64,000 bases of DNA from Myxococcus stipitatus. Lineage in GTDB: Bacteria > Myxococcota > Myxococcia > Myxococcales > Myxococcaceae. Positions 33,001-45,000 of this stretch are shown here, piece after piece (position 1 is the first letter of the stretch; each line of letters begins with the position of its first letter). The notes under the pieces are model-generated. The model made no database searches and was not told the origin of the DNA. It saw only the letters and a program-made list of their open reading frames with translations. Made by a program: the position numbers and the translations under genes. The stretch covers positions 6,758,001-6,822,000 of the forward strand of contig NZ_CP102770.1 in the NCBI RefSeq assembly GCF_038561935.1, given 5' to 3'.

Positions 33001-36000
33001 CGAGAGGGAGTCGGCGCGCTCGAGCTCCAGCAGCATGTAATAGAAGAGCTTCCGCCGCAGGGCCTTGCCGAAGTGGACCCAGCTCCGATGCAACGTCTCG
33101 AAGGCCGCGGCCTCGGGCTTCTCCCGCGTGAGGCGCGCGAGGTTCTGCTCGAAGTTCGGGTCGTCGAGGAAGTGAATCACCTCGCGGCTCGAATCGATGC
33201 AGCGGCGGAGCCTCAGCCTCGCCTTCGTCAACATCGCCGCGTATTCCGTGAGCGAGCTGCTGAACATCGCGAGCTCGGGCAGCTCGACGGGCACCGTGGA
33301 GGCCACGGAGTCGATCAAGAGGACTCGCCCCCCGGGGGCCAGGCTCGCGACGATGTTGTCCAGGGCCTCCTGCTTGCGCTGGATGTGAGGGAAGACCTCG
33401 AAGCCCACCACCAGGTCGTAGGTGGACGGGAACGCGTCTGTCGCGCTGTCCCGATTGAAGATCTCGATGCGCGAGCCGAGCCCCGCTCGCGCCACGCGCT
33501 GGGTCGCGCTCCGCGCCTGTCCGGGCGAGATGTTGTAGCCGTGCGCGACGGCCTGGGGCAGCTCACGCATCAAGGCGATGAGGTCCACCCCCAGGCCACA
33601 GCCAATGTCGAGGACCCGGCGGACCCGCGTGAGGTCGACACCGTCCAGCAGGAGCCGCTTGGCCTGCTGCTGTCCCATCCGCAGCGCCTGACGGAACGCT
33701 GGGTAGCGCTCCGGCTCGTGGTACGCCAGCAGCCAGGAGAAGCCCGGGGGCACCTGGAGCAGCGGCGCGAAGGTGAGATGCGGCTCGTCCCCCTCGCCTG
33801 GAGTGGGGTCCGCGAAGAGCGCGTCATAGTAGGCGCCGATTCGCCGCGCGCTCTCCTCCCTCGGCCCCGGCGGGGCAGTGCGCTCGCCCTGAGCGACTGG
33901 CGCGAGGGACACGGGGTCGAGCGAGCAGCTCCGCTGCTCGAAGGGATAGGTCGGAAGCGAGACACGGCGCACGGGGCCACGGTGGAGCTGGCGCCAGTCG
34001 ACGCGTTGCCCGGAGACCCAGAGCCCCGCGAGGGACTCGAGGTCTCCCTCCGCGAGGGCCTGCGTCACCAGGTGGCTCTCGGGGACATGCCGCGGAGCCG
34101 AGCCGCGCACCCCCACGGTCCGCCCCCCGGCGAACGCGTCGAGGGCCGTGGCGAACTCCGGAAGCGAGGAGACGACCACCGCCCATCGCTCGGTGAAGGC
34201 CTCACGTCCGGTCTGCAACGTGAACGCGATGTCCGCGAGCGACAGGCGCCCTTCCCCGCCGCGCACGGCCCCGGCGAGTCGGGAGGCCACCTCACGCAAC
34301 CGCGCTTGCGAGCGTGCGGACAACACCATCACCTGGGGACCTGCCGAGATGCCGGAGCTCGATGCCTCCATGGACTCCTCGAGGACCGCGAAGGACTCCA
34401 CGCCTCCCGCGCCGCATGCGGTGATGCATGCGCGCCGAGGCATGGGCACACCCGTCTCCTGGCGACGTGGCCACTCCATCGCGTGAGTCGGGAAGAAGAA
34501 CGGTGACGCCGTCACATCCACTTCGGGCGCGAGCTTGCTCGCCACGTGCAGCGGCAACAGCTCGCCGTGCCGCATCTGGAGCAGCGCGCTGATGAGCTGC
34601 AGGACGCCGGACGCGGTCTCGGGGTGGCCGACGTAGGGCTTGACGGAGCTGTAGGCGCAGAAGCCACGCGCCTCCCCCGCGGTCTCGAGCAGCGCGCGAG
34701 TCGCCGCACGCCACTCGGTGATGTCCGACAGCGAGGCCCCCTGGGCCTGGGCGCCGTAGACACCGAGGGTCTCTCCGGTGACGCCGGCCTCTCGCAGCAC
34801 ACCGGCCAGGTGGGAGGCCTGCGTCACCGGCGAGGGAAGGAAGTAGTCGGAGGCACTGCCCTTGTGGGAGAGCGACGTGGCCCGGATGAACCCATGGAGG
34901 TTGTCGCCATCCTCCACGGCCCGCGCCGCGGGCTTCAGCAGCACCACCGCCACCGCCTCGCCCGGTGTGAAGCCGTCGCCTTGACCATCGAACAGCTCGT
35001 TGTCCGGGCGCGTGGAGACGACCCGCAACTCCGACAGCCGTCTGTACTGGGAGGGATACAGGTAGAGGTTGACGCCGCCGACCAGGGCCAGCGTGCACTC
35101 ACCCCGCCGCAGGGCTTCGCGCGCGAGGTGGAGCGCCGCCATGGAGGATGAGCACGCCGCGTCCACCACGAGGCTCGGCCCGGTGAAGCCGAAGAAGTTG
35201 GACACCCGGCACGGCAGACCGTTCGCGCTGGCATCCACGGCGGCGTCCTGGCCGCCACCTCGCTGGGTATAGCTGGACGGCCTCGCGCCGATGAAGACAC
35301 CCACGCGCTCCTCGCGCAGGGACTCACTCGTGTAGCCGGCGTCTTCCAGCGCGGCCCAGCTCGTCTCGAGCAGGAGGCGCTCTTCCGGCGTGAGCGCACG
35401 CGCGGCCCGCGGAGTCATGCCGAAGAAGAGCGGGTCGAAGTGGTCGACATCGTCGAGGAACGCGCCCCATCGAGGCAGGGACCACTTCTCCTGGAACGCA
35501 CGCCAATCCCAGCGCTCGGGAGGGACCTCCCGGATGGCGCGAACCCCTGCGCGGAGGTTCCGCCACAGCGAGTCCACATCCTTGGCACCCGGGAACACGC
35601 CGGCCATGCCGATGACGGCGATGCCCTCGGGTGTCTCCTGGGGGATGTGCACCACCTCTCCCGGAGCTGCACCGAGGTGCTTCTCCAGGGCTTCACGATG
35701 TGAAGCCATCAAGGCGGCGGACAGGCGCGCGACGGAGTCGTTCTCGAGCGGCAGGGTCCTCGGGACGGGCCCGAGCCCCTCGCTCAGTCGATGGTTGAAG
35801 CGCTGGAGGAGGATGGAATCGAGGCCCAGCTCGGCGAAGCGATCCTCATCGGCGAGCTCGCCGTCCGACAGTCGGAGCTCTTCACGGAGGAGGGAGCGAA
35901 GCCACTGTCGCGCGCGGGGCTCGATGGAAGACACCCGTACCTCGGAGCGTGGAGCGGGCCGCGCGGGCGGCGCGGGTTGAACCTGGGGGGAAGGAGACCG

Positions 36001-39000
36001 CTCTTCGCGAACCAGTCCGTTGCTGCGCGCCAGCAGCAGCCGTTCCGGGAGCGAGGAGATCTCCGCGTCGTCGTCCCCCATCACGGCGCACGAGGTGAAG
36101 CCTTCCCGGTCGAGCAAGAACCGCCAGCGCGCGACGTCGAGCAGCGGTGAGTCTGGCAGGCGCAGGTGCGCGTCCTCGAATCGCCACCAGCCATCCAGCA
36201 GGCCGAAGGTCAGCGTCGTGAAGTGCTGGACCCGGGTCAGCTCTTGCAGGAGGAGCCAGCCGCCCCGCCTGAGGAGCCACTTCGCGTGTCGCAGCGACTC
36301 GGCGAGGGAGCGAGTGGCGTGAAGGACGTTCGCGGCGAGCACCAGGTCGAACCCGCCTCGCTCGAAGCCCTGCGCGCCCGGGTGCCGCTCCACATCCAAC
36401 GGCTTGAAGTGAACGAACGGGAAGTCCTTCGAGAATCGCTCCTGGCCGTGTCGCAGGAACGCGGGGGAGACATCGGTGTAGACGAACTCGACGGTGCGTC
36501 CGGAGTCACGCAGCGCGGAGAGCACCGCCGCCGAGGTCCCTCCCGTCCCCGCGCCAATCTCCAGCACGCGGAAGGGCTCTGCCCCGGTGTTGGGGGAGAC
36601 GCGAAGAGCCGCCTCCACCGCCGCGGCCACCTGCATGCGCAGCGCCTGCGCCTGCGGGTTGTCCGAGTAGATGGGCGCAACCAGGGCCGACGAGCCCCCG
36701 GGGAACAGGACATCCGTTGCACGCCGCTTCCCACGGAGCACCGAGACGAAAGCGGCGGCGGCGGTGTCGAGCAGCGTCAGGTGCGCGGACAGGAGCGGAT
36801 GCCGCCGGGAGGAAGCCTCCGGCGACGCCTCCACGGGGAGGGCAACCACGGAGAGGCGGGGGCCTTCATCCTGGAGCCATCCGAGCCGCACCGCGGGCGC
36901 GATGAGCGCATCGAGGAGCCGCCGATGTGGCGCGATGACACCTGCCCGCTCGGCGAGGCCCGCCTTCTCGTGGAGGTCCCCCGCCGCGCTCAGGATGCCG
37001 AGCTGTCGAAGGATGGTCGCGAGCGCACGCGCCCCCTCTTCCTCCAGCGCCTCCTGCCCCTGGCGGAACGCGTCGAGGGACACGAACGCCGGACGGCGGA
37101 CGGCGGCCAGGGTGCGCTCGAAATCGAGGGTCGAGTGTCCCGCGACGGGCCGGCTCTCGGGCATCGGATTCGGGGACAGCGCTTGGAGCAGGTCGGGTTT
37201 CGCGACAAGGCAGGCGACCTGTGGCTCGCCAGAGGCGAGAATCGACTCCAGCGCCGCCAGTCCCTCGGGCACTTCGATGGAGCCCAGTCCGAGCTGTGCC
37301 ATCCGTCGCTGAGCCTCGGGCGTGGCGACGGCTCCAACGGAGCCCCAGTAGCCCCAGTTGATGACTCGCAGCGGCAGGTGCTCCCTGAACCGGTGCGCCA
37401 TCGCATCCTGGAGTGCGCAGGCGGCCGCGTAGTTCGCCTGCCCCGCGTTCCCGAAGAAGGACTGCATCGACGAGAAGACGACGGCGAAGTCGAGCGCCTC
37501 ATCGCGCACGGCCTCGAAGACGGCCTCGGCCCCGTCGACCTTGGGGGCGAGCACGGCGAGCAGGTCCCGCGTCTCCAGGTCTCGTAGCGCCCGGTCCTTC
37601 AGCACGAGCGCGGAGTGGAAGACGCCATGAAGCGCGCCGAAGCGGCGCTTGAGGTCGTCGACCACGGAGCGCATGCGGGCCCTGTCCGAGCAGTCCGCTT
37701 CGACATAGAGGGCCTCGCCGCCCTCGCGAGCAAGCGCGTCGAGGGTGTCACGCAGCGCCGCATCTAGGGGCCTGCGGCCCACCAACACCACCCGGGCCGC
37801 GAAGGTGCGGGTCAGGTGGCTCGCGACCGCAAGGCCGAGGCCTCCGGCACCACCGACGATGAGATAGACCCCACCCCGCCGGAAGGGAGACGAGTCAGGG
37901 GGAGCCAGCGCCAGGGGAGCGAGGGCGCGCTCGAACCGGGTCTGACGACGGAGCGCCACATCTCGGGGACGAGCACTCGGGGACTCGGAGAGGATGGCGC
38001 GGGCCACGCCTTCACGAGTCGCCGCCGGAGCACCGGGCCCCACTTCTTCACGCGCCACGTCCACGGTCGCGACACGGATTCGAGGTGTCTCGCGTGCGAC
38101 GGCCTTGCCGAAGCCCGCGAGCGCGGCGCCGCCAGGAGCCACCTTGTCGCCAGCCAGGATGGAGCAGGCACTGGTCGAGACGACTCTCAGCTCAACAGTC
38201 CCCGCGTCCGCCCGGGCCAGTGCGCGAACGAACCGAAGCAACGAGACAACGGGTGAGGTCGCGGAAGGAGCAGGTCCCGCGACGAAGCACACCTGACCGA
38301 GTGTTCCGAGACGCGGGAGCAGCCGCTCCCACCCGTCATCCTCGTCGGAAGCCAGGTGCCATACGTGGTCCGAGTACGCGCGCGTCTCGCTGCCCAGATG
38401 AACCGTGAGCGCGGAGTCACCAAGCAACCGGACCAGTGACAGGCCCAGCTCCAGCCCTCCGCTGTCCATGATGACCAGCGGCCGCCCTGTCTGCGCGACG
38501 CCATCCCCTCGCGTTCCGACGACGACCGAGGCTCGCTGAGCACCACCGCCATCCTCGAGTGGCACCGGTATCCACTCACTGCGCAACAGCGTCGGAGGTT
38601 GTCCCTTCACCTCTCTCGCCGCGGGCGAAGGCTGCGCATCAGCGGTCCGCGTGACGGGAGGCCCCTTGATGGGTGGCTCCTGGCGGCGAGGCAGCCAGTA
38701 CCGCTCGCGTGCGAACGGATAGGCCGGCAGATGCGCGCGGCGCGGCGTGTGCCTCCTGGGCAGAGTGGCCCAGTCGACCTCCGTCCCCTTCACCCATGCC
38801 TCGGCGAGCGATGACAGCTCCTCCATCGTGGAACGAGCCGCCCGACGCACGGATGCATCCGAAGCGTCGTCTCGCGCCTCTCCGAACCAGACGCGCTCGG
38901 ACACCTCGCCCCGAGCGAATCGCGCGAGCGCCTCGGCGGCCTTCAGCCGGTCATCCGCGACGACCGCCAACCGCACGGCCATCGCCGACCGCCCCGTCTG

Positions 39001-42000
39001 AAGCGTGTATGCGACATCCGCGAGACTCGCCTCCGTCGAAGGTGTCTCGCGCAACCACGTGGCGACCTCTCCCGCGAGCACCTCCAGCCGCTCCTTGTCT
39101 CGCGCGGAGAGCACGAGCACCTGGGGCTCCGCATCGTCCCGACGATTGCTTCGGGGGTACTCCTCGACCACCACATGCGCGTTGACGCCGCCAAAGCCGA
39201 AGGAGCTGACGCCCGCGCGCCGTGGCGAATCCCCCTCGACCTTCCACGGCGTGTTGCGCTCGACGATGAAGAAGGGACTCTTCGCCAGGTCGATGTGCGG
39301 GTTGAGCTTCTCGAAGTGGAGCGTGGGCGGGAGCGTCCGCTCGCGCATCGCGAGGACGACCTTGAGCAGCCCCGCGAGCCCCGCCGCCGCCTCGAGATGT
39401 CCGAAGTTGCTCTTGACCGACCCGACGCCACACCACGGCGCCACCACCGAGTCGTCCCGCGACAGATCCTGAAACGCCCTCCGCAGCGCCTGGACCTCGA
39501 TGGGGTCCCCCAGCCGGGTGGCCGTCCCGTGCGCTTCGATGTAGCCGACCGTCCGCACGTCGACCCCGGCTCGCGAGTACGCCTCGACCAACAGCTCGGC
39601 CTGGGATGCGCCATTCGGCGCGGTGAGCGAGTTCGCCTGGCCGGCATGCCCCACCGCGCTGCCGATGAGCAGGCCGTGAATCGCGTCCCCATCTGCTTCG
39701 GCTTGTGAGAGCCGCTTGAGCACCACCGCGGCGGAGCCCTCCCCTCGCACATAGCCATCCGCGCGGTGGTCGAACGTCCGGCAGCGCCCACCGGTGCTCA
39801 ACATCCCGGCATGCGAGAACGAGAGGTGGAAGAACGGCGAGAGCACCAGGTTCACGCCCCCGGCAATCACCACATCGGACTCCCCCCCACGCAGCGCCTG
39901 GATGGCCCGATGCACCGCCACGAGTGAGCTCGAGCAGGCGGTGTCGATGGGCTCGCTCGGCCCGCGCAGCCCCAGCAGATGCGAGATGCGATTGGGCAGG
40001 ATGGAGCGGGCATTTCCCGTCGACGTGTGCGCCTCGACCTGCCCTCCGGATTGCGCCAGCAGCTCCGCGTAGTCCGACGTGCAGACCCCCACGAAGAGCC
40101 CGGTCCGGGTTCCTCGCAGGCTCGCTGGGTTCCATCCCGCGTCCTCGACCGCGCGCCAGACCGTCTGGAGGAAGAGGCGCTGCTGCGGGTCCATCAGCTC
40201 GCACTCACGGCGAGAGATTCCGAAGAATCGACCATCGAACTGGTCCACGCCTTCGATGAACGCCCCCCAGCGAAGTGCGTCCGACGAGGAGCCTCCTCCC
40301 ACCGAGCGCCAATCCCAACGCTCCGAGGGAATCTCCCGAACCAGGTCCTTCCCTGCTTCGAGGTTCCTCCAGAACCCGCTCAGCGTCTCGGAGCCTGGAA
40401 GCACCGCGGCCGCGCCCACGATGGCAATCGGCTCATCATGCCGCGCGCGAGGGGGCCGGGAAGCAACCTTCGGCGCAGGCGCGGGAGGTTCGACCTCCGG
40501 TGCGGGCACCTCCGTCGTGATTCGAGGCGCCAGATGCGTCGCGAGCTTCTGGAGCGTCGACTGCTCGAAGAAGAGCGCGGGGGTCAGGGAGAGACCGAAC
40601 TCGGAGTTGAGCCGGTTCGCCAGCTCGGTGAAGGAGAGCGAGTCGAACCCGAACTCCCCCAGCTCCCGCTCCGGACTCAGCTTGCGAGGCTCCTGCTTGA
40701 GGATGGCCGCCGCCAGCGCGGTGAGCCGAGGGCGAAGCAGCTCCGCCGACATGGAAGACGAGGCCCGCTGCGACTTCACGGGTGAAGCCGCGCTCCTCGC
40801 CGGAGCGAAGCGAGCACGGATGCGCTCGACATTCCCCTCCGCGACGAACAACTGAGGCGCCTCGAGCGCCAGCGCGTCCTCGAAGGCCGCGAGCCCCGTG
40901 GCCGTAGCCATCGGCCGGAGGCCCAGGACGTCGGCGAACCAGCTCTCGGTCGGCCCATCGACCGCCATCCCCCCCTCGCGCCACAGCGGCCAGCTGAGTG
41001 AGCGCGTGACCCCGAAGCGCTCACCTCGCGCGCGAAGGGCCTCGCGGCTCTCGACGAAGCCGTCGAGAAACGCGTTGGCGAACGCGTAGTCCGCCTGCCC
41101 CACGTTCCCCACCAGCCCCGCGACGGAGGAGAAGACCACGAACACATCGAGGGGCTCCGAGCGCAGCGCCTGGTCCAGCAGCGTGACGCCGGTGACCTTC
41201 GGCCCGACGACCTCCTCCACTTCGGCCACGGTCTTTCGCGTCAGCCGTGAATCCCGGATGACCCCGGCCGAGTGAATCACGCCGGCAATCCCACCGAATC
41301 GCCGCTTCGCCTCCGCCACCAGTCGCGCGACCTCCACTTCGCGCGTGACGTCCGCCTGGACATAGAGAGCCTCGCCCCCCAGCGCGGTCAGCGAGGAGAG
41401 CCACTCACCCAGCGCCGCCGTCTGCGGAGACCGACCGCAGAGCACCAACCGTGCGCCCTGGGCCGCGAGCCGTTGGGCGAAGAGTCGCCCCAGTCCCCCC
41501 GCTCCGCCCGTTATCAGGTACGCCCCACCCGAGCGCGGCGAAGCCCCGCGACCAGGCCCCACCGGCAGCTCCCTCAGGACACGAACCTGGCGCGGCCCTT
41601 CCAGGTAGCTGACCTCGCTGTCCCCCGACACGAGCTCCGTCCGCACGAGGTCGACGAACGACGGTCCCCTCAAGTCAGCGGCGGGAGCAGCCACCACCGT
41701 GGCCGAAGCCCCCGCATGCTCCAAGGCGAGCGTCTTGCCGAAGCCCGCGAGCGCCCCTGTCCAGGGCCGGCGCAACCCCTCCTCCCCTTCGTGCAGGAAG
41801 AGGAGTCGAAGCTCGAGCTCCGAGGCCGCCACCGCCGCGGCCTGCGTGAGGAACAGCGAGGCCAACAACCCCGTGGCCAGCTCGCCCCGCGGGCTCCCAT
41901 CCCCGCGCCACGCGTGGACGACAGACCGGGGTGAGAAGCCTTCCTCGGAGAGGGCCGCGAACAAGGAGCGATAGTCCTCCCGAGCCCCCGCGCGGAGCAC

Positions 42001-45000
42001 GTAGTGACCACGCTCCACGCGCCGGAAGTCTGGCCCCTGCTCGACGAGGACCACCCTGCCGCGCCACTGCTTCGAGAGCCGAGCCCATCGCTCCGTGCCC
42101 GAGTCCAACAGAAGCAGCTCGGGCTCCTCATCACCGCGCGAAGCCGGCGCCGCCACCCACGCAGGCGTGAAGTAGACGGTGTCCCGAGGAGCCACGGGAG
42201 CCTGCTCCACCCGCACGGGCCGCAAGAAGAAGTCGCGAATCTCCAGCTGGATGTCGCCCTGCGCATCCGCCACCGCGAGGTCGATTCCACTCCCGCTCGC
42301 GGCACGCGTCACGTGAACGAAGCACCGCGCGGGGAGACGCCCCGAGAGCCGCACCTCCCCCATCGTGAACGGAAGGTGAAGCTCCTTGGCGGAGTGATTC
42401 CAGAAGCCCGCGAGCGCGACCTGCAGCGCGCCATCAATCATCCCCGGATGAAGGACAACGTCCGCGGGCCCCTGCTCTCGTGCTCCTGTCGGAAGGGAGA
42501 GCACCCCGAGCGCCTCGTGCTCCGAGGCCCACACCTCCTCCACCGGGCGGTACGCGGGACCAAGCTCGAGGCCGTACCGCCGCAAGCTCGCATAGAGGTC
42601 CTCCCGCGAGACGCGAGGAAGGACACGGGCCCGGATCGCCGCCAGGTCCAAGCGGCGCGAAGCCAGCGAGGGCTCCGGAGGCAACACGCGTCCCTGCGCA
42701 TGCCGCACCCCCTCTCCTCCTTCGCCGCTCGACTGGATGAAGAAGGACCCGTCCTGCTGGAACTGGAACGCGACCTTCGCGGTCCCGCCCTCCGCCCGAA
42801 CCGGCCGCATCCAGACGAGCCCGCCCAAGCGGGTGACAGGCTGCCCCGTGACGGTGGTCCCGGCCGAGCGAGCCATCTCCACCATCGCCGCCGCGGGGAG
42901 CACCACGTCGCCGCGCACCACATGGTCGACGAAGAAGACGTCCTCGCCCGTCAACCGGAAGTCGACCCGCGAGGGCCGCGTCACGACGGGAAGCCAGAAG
43001 CGCTCATGCGCGAAGGCATGACCAGGCAGGTGGACCCTGCGCGGTGTCGTGGAGCGCGGCAACGCGGTCCAGTCGAGCTTGACGCCCCCCACCCAGAGCT
43101 GCGCCAGCCGAGCGAGGTCTCCACTCGCCGCCACCTCCGCGACGAAGCCCCGTCCCGCCGTGCCTTCCAGCAGGGAAGCCCAACCCCGGTTGGAGCGAGC
43201 ATTCCCCACCGCGAGCCCGGTCCCCGCCCCCTCCTCCAGGAACCGCCGAAGCACAGCCACCACCTGCTCACGACTGGATGCGACGAAGGCCAGCCGCTCA
43301 TCCATCGCGGTACGCCCCACCTGGAGGGTGTAGGCCACGTCCACGAGCCGCTCATCGCCGCCCTGCTCCCACCACCGCAGCAAGGCCGCCGCCTGAGCAC
43401 GCAGCCGCTCCGGGTCCCGCGCCGACAGCACCCACAGCTCGGGCCCCGTGACAGCAGCCTCAGCGGGAACGGCGCGAAGAGGAGGCGCCTCCAGGACCAC
43501 ATGCGCATTGGAGCCCCCGAAACCGAACGAGCTCACCCCCGCCCGTCGAGGCTTGGACGTCCGTCCCCACTCCACCGCCCTCGTGGCCAGGAAGAAGGGA
43601 CTGCCCGCGAGCTCGACGTGGGGGTTCTGTTCCGCGCAGTGGAGGTTCGAGGGAATGACCCCCAGGCGCATGGCCCCGACGACCTTGGCGACGCCCGCGA
43701 GCCCCGCGGCGGCCTCGAGGTGCCCGATGGAGGACTTGAGCGCCCCCAGCGCGCAGGTGGGCTGGGGGCTCGCATGGGCCCACTCGGAGTAGAGGCCCGC
43801 GAAGGCCTCCTTCAGCGCGTTGACCTCGATGGGGTCCCCGAGCACCGTGCCAGTCCCATGCGTCTCGATGTACGAGACGGTCGCCGGGTCGATGGCCGCA
43901 TCGCGATACGCGGCGCGGAGCAGCTCGACCTGCGCGGACGGGTCGGGTGCGGTCAGCGACTGCGCGCGGCCTCCATGGTTCTCCGCCGAGCCGAGCACGA
44001 TGGCGTGGATGGGGTCGCCATCCCGCTCCGCGTGACGCAGTGGCTTGAGCAACAGCATCACCGCGCCCTCGCCGCGCACGTAGCCGTCCGCCGAGCGGTC
44101 AAACGTGCTGCACCGGAACCTCGGGCTGAGATAGCCGCCGCGAGCCAGGCTGACGTGGAACAGCGGTCCCAGGACCAGGTTCACGCCCCCCACGAGCGCC
44201 AGGTCACACTCGCCCGCGAGCATCGACCGTCGGGCGCGGTGAAGCGCGACGAGTGAGCTGGAGCACGCGGTGTTGATGGGTGAGCTGGGCCCTCGAAGGT
44301 TCAGGAAGAACGACAGCCGATTGGTGAGGACCGTCTCGGAGACGCCCGAGAGGGTGTACGCATCCACGGGCTGCTGCTCGCGGCACTGCACCTCCCAGTA
44401 CTCCGAGCCCGCGGAGCCCACGAACACGCCGGTCCTGCTGCCTGCCAGCGTCGTTGGATCAAGCCCCGCGTCCTCGATGCAGTGCCACGCGGTCTCGAGC
44501 AGGAGCCGCTGCCGAGGGTCCAGCAACTCCGCCTCGCGCGGTGAGATGCCGAAGAAGGCCGCGTCGAAGCGGTCCACGTCGTCGATGAAGCCCGCCTTGA
44601 AGTCTGGCTCGACGCCCGAGCGTTCGAGCGTGGCGCGAAACGCCTCCGCCCCCGGACGCTCGCGGGGCATCCCCCGGACACCGTCCGCCCCGCGCGCCAG
44701 GGAGTCCCAGAACGCCGGAAGGTCCGCCCCACCCGGCAGCCGACCCGCGATGCCGATGATGGCGAGGGGCTCACCTTCGCGGATGCGCCCGTCCTCGGCC
44801 TTCCGTGAAACCTCGGCCGCCGCACGTGCCTCAGCGGCGGCGACCGGGCGAGGCGGCTCGGCGACAACCGCTGTCGGCTGCATCAAGGCCCGGGGAGCCA
44901 CCCGCGCCCGCGGGTCCTCCGCCAGATGCGCGGCCATCGCTTGAAGCGTGGTGAACCGATAGAAGGCCGTCGGCGACAGCTCCACGCCAAGCCGAGCCCG

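Noticed and set aside
9095..44773. Repeated DNA across the synthase as a tandem repeat array or recombination hot spot
   Set aside because: The repeats are the conserved KS, KR and ACP modules. Similarity follows domain borders and protein function, so they were not listed as DNA repeats.
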